Source: Chloroflexaceae bacterium (lineage in GTDB: Bacteria > Chloroflexota > Chloroflexia > Chloroflexales > Chloroflexaceae). From it: DNA of 32,318 nt. The translations under genes and the position numbers were made by a program. Position 1 is the first letter of the stretch. The number at the start of each line of letters is the position of its first letter. The notes under the pieces are model-generated. The model ran no database searches, was not told the DNA's origin, and saw only the letters and a program-made list of their open reading frames with translations. The DNA lies in contig JAAUTZ010000043.1 in assembly GCA_012031225.1 (NCBI GenBank), forward strand, positions 1 to 32,318, in the 5' to 3' direction. Positions 30,624 through 32,318 of the stretch are shown here, one piece after another.

Positions 30624-32222
30624 ATGAAGCGTTTCATTCATCTTGTTCTGGCACTAACCCTGCTGGCCCTGTTGCCATTGACCGCTGTCAATGCACAAGA
30701 AGAGCAGAAGGACACAGTACGCAACACGGGTATACAGATCCAAAACCTGTCCGAATCATCGGCATCTGTATCGCTGAGATTCTTCAACCCCGATGGTACC
30801 ACCCTGACCCCCCAAAATGTTGTCATCCCTAGCAATGGGTCGGTTACGCTCGACACGTTTGTCGGAACCTTGAGCATTCCTGCTGGCTTTGAAGGCTCAG
30901 CAGTTATTGAGTCGGATCAGCCCATTATCGCTATCACCAACCTGAGTGACAGTGTGGCAAACTTGAACGAGGGGTATCCCGGTATCGATCAACCATCTCC
31001 GATCTACAACATTCCCCTCGTCGTTGCTAACAACATTGTTGGGACTGGCGTGAGTACTTCGATCGCCGTACAGAATGCAGGATCAACACCTGTTTCGGGC
31101 AGTATAGTCTATTCGCAGAGTAGCGTTCCACAGGCACAGGGTAGCGAAAATCGCATTACGCTACAGACTGATAACTTCACTAATTTGGCACCGGGTGCAT
31201 CCATAACCTTTAACAACGTGGACAACCCTGCTGCCGCTGGTGGACTACGCTATGTTGGTTCGGCCATTGCGCAGGTAACGACTGCTGGTGGGCAGATTGC
31301 CGTGTCAGTGCTTCAAGAAGGTAACCAGCAGATGCTTGCCTTCTCCGCCTTCCCGTCTGGTGCTGACACAGTCGCTGTGCCACTTGTGATCGCTGGCAAT
31401 ACTGATACTCGCGACTACACCGGTATTCAGATCCAGAATGTGGCCAATACTCCAGCGCAAGTAACTGTTGAATTCTCGAATAACACCGCGTCAGCAGGCT
31501 TCGGCTTGGAGCCGTGTACTGGCACTGGCAATGGTGTTATGACCAGCCGGACTGCAACGATCGCAGCCGGGGCTTCATTCACCATTATTACGTTCTTCTT
31601 TGGCTCACCGAGTGACAATAATCTTGACGCAAACGGGTTCGACCCGCAATTCGCCAACTGCCGCTACATTGGTAGTGCCATCATTAGAGGACCTTCCGGT
31701 AGCCAGCTGGTTTCTATTGTCAATCAGAACCGTGGTCGCTTCAGCCCACCAGCAAATAGCAGTTCCACCTACGAGGCTTTCATTGGTGGAACTGTAGGTA
31801 GCGGTGAGGCACGGGCCCCGCTGGTAGCCGGCAACTACTTCGGCTTCGTGACGGGTATTCAAGTCCAAAATCTTAGTACTACTGCATCGGTTGATGTCCA
31901 AGTTTCGTTCTCACCGAACACTGCGACTGCCGAACAAGCAACGCAATCCGGAACGAGTGGTCTCTGTGCCACGCCAGCTACCCGCAGTGTAACCATTCCC
32001 GCAAATGCCGCCAAGACATTCGTTCAACTTGGTTTTGGTGCGGAAGATCCAGCAACCAATCCAGACGGTCTGGATGGCTCCTTCAATAACTGCACCTATC
32101 TCGGCTCGGCAACGGTTTCGTCCTCGGCATCCGGTGCTCGGATCGTGTCGGTGGTCAACTTCAGCAGCATCACGAGACCAACCATTGACAGCCTAACCAC
32201 CTACAACGGCTTCAACCAGTAG
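30624..32222 (+). CDS. Secreted protein of four tandem Ig-like modules
   Basis: A 532-residue exported protein. MKRFIHLVLALTLLALLPL is a signal peptide with likely cleavage after Ala24 (VNA-Q). Four diverged modules start near residues 36, 130, 252 and 398. Modules 2-4 open with PLV(V/I/A)(A/G)N and then TSIAVQN or TGIQ(I/V)QN, and module 1 opens at TGIQIQN. Each closes with GSA followed by a strand ending in VSVLQ, VSIVNQ or VSVVNF. Cys pairs occur only in modules 3 and 4 (EPC/NCRY and GLC/NCTY). No anchor or sorting motif is seen at the C-terminus. GAGGAGAG favours the ATG at 30624 over an upstream in-frame start. It may be a cell-surface or matrix protein; no function is recognised. Confidence 0.85.
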   Translation: MKRFIHLVLALTLLALLPLTAVNAQEEQKDTVRNTGIQIQNLSESSASVSLRFFNPDGTTLTPQNVVIPSNGSVTLDTFVGTLSIPAGFEGSAVIESDQPIIAITNLSDSVANLNEGYPGIDQPSPIYNIPLVVANNIVGTGVSTSIAVQNAGSTPVSGSIVYSQSSVPQAQGSENRITLQTDNFTNLAPGASITFNNVDNPAAAGGLRYVGSAIAQVTTAGGQIAVSVLQEGNQQMLAFSAFPSGADTVAVPLVIAGNTDTRDYTGIQIQNVANTPAQVTVEFSNNTASAGFGLEPCTGTGNGVMTSRTATIAAGASFTIITFFFGSPSDNNLDANGFDPQFANCRYIGSAIIRGPSGSQLVSIVNQNRGRFSPPANSSSTYEAFIGGTVGSGEARAPLVAGNYFGFVTGIQVQNLSTTASVDVQVSFSPNTATAEQATQSGTSGLCATPATRSVTIPANAAKTFVQLGFGAEDPATNPDGLDGSFNNCTYLGSATVSSSASGARIVSVVNFSSITRPTIDSLTTYNGFNQ

Positions 32223-32260
32223 GATTTTCCGCAGCGTCGGTTTCAGTTCCCTCTCCATCA

Positions 32261-32285
32261 CGCCGCTCCTCTTGCAGGGGCGGCG
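32261..32285 (+). terminator. Terminator after the secreted repeat protein
   Basis: CGCCGCTCCT pairs with AGGGGCGGCG (one G-T wobble) around a 5-nt loop, 38 nt after the stop. TAGTGTTTCCC follows, a modest T-run. This is a strong GC stem. Confidence 0.7.
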
Positions 32286-32297
32286 TAGTGTTTCCCG

Positions 32298-32306
32298 TGC
32301 TATACT
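32298..32306 (+). promoter_or_regulatory. Extended -10 promoter at the right window edge
   Basis: TGCTATACT directly behind the terminator suggests that a new plus-strand transcription unit starts here, beyond the window. It is the same motif as at 11132, 13429 and 24391. Confidence 0.45.
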
Positions 32307-32318
32307 GCCCACAGCAAT

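Noticed and set aside
1-32318. CRISPR array, tRNA or rRNA gene, toxin-antitoxin or restriction genes
   Set aside because: No regular spaced repeats, no tRNA or rRNA pattern and no such protein motifs were seen on either strand.

Overview
The window looks like a chromosomal segment of a GC-rich bacterium, most likely a member of the Chloroflexota (class Chloroflexia). I infer this from the ba3-type cytochrome oxidase cassette, the RsbR-like PAS/GAF/STAS sensor, the style of the membrane glycosyltransferases and the recurring extended -10 promoter TGCTATAMT. No rRNA or tRNA gene or CRISPR array is visible, so the assignment rests on gene style only.

Layout. (1) 1-1.2 kb: a partial, frameshifted LysE-family exporter on the minus strand with a hairpin/terminator leader, then a DUF427 protein and an inverted repeat. 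(2) 1.29-5.14 kb: a tightly packed plus-strand surface-glycan operon of a frameshifted O-antigen-ligase-like polymerase/ligase, a flippase-like LPG-synthase-TM protein and a GT4 glycosyltransferase. (3) 5.36-8.77 kb: a respiratory operon in which a stand-alone receiver protein overlaps a ba3-type oxidase (subunits IIa, II, I), followed by a small two-helix membrane protein and a terminator. (4) 8.86-13.31 kb, all minus: a DHH-like phosphoesterase; endonuclease III with a HAD phosphatase; a peroxiredoxin-like protein; and a thioredoxin-like protein coupled to a polyprenyl synthase whose first Asp-rich motif is altered. (5) 13.5-17.6 kb: a PAS-GAF-PAS-PAS-STAS sensor convergent with a peptide-type ABC substrate-binding protein that is co-directional with secG. 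(6) 17.7-30.3 kb, all plus: a large polysaccharide or glycolipid assembly region with two large GT-C-like membrane proteins, two GT4 and three GT2 transferases, three SAM methyltransferases and a second (frameshifted) flippase-like gene. An IS5-type transposase remnant and AT-richer segments mark it as a mosaic. (7) 30.6-32.2 kb: a secreted protein of four diverged tandem modules, closed by a terminator.

How it fits together. Regions 2 and 6 supply sugar transfer, lipid-linked intermediate handling, methyl decoration and polymer ligation for a surface glycan. The prenyl synthase could supply a quinone side chain for the respiratory chain or a lipid carrier. SecG serves export, including that of the secreted repeat protein.

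Quality notes. Three genes (LysE, O-antigen ligase, second flippase) each need one missing base to be restored, and each lies in or next to a short G or C run. This could be assembly error or real phase-variable slippage. I did not see a defence island, a CRISPR array or a convincing entirely new system. The best leads are the altered prenyl synthase with its thioredoxin-fold partners, the receiver/oxidase coupling, the repeat-module secreted protein, the LysE leader and the dispersed intergenic repeats.
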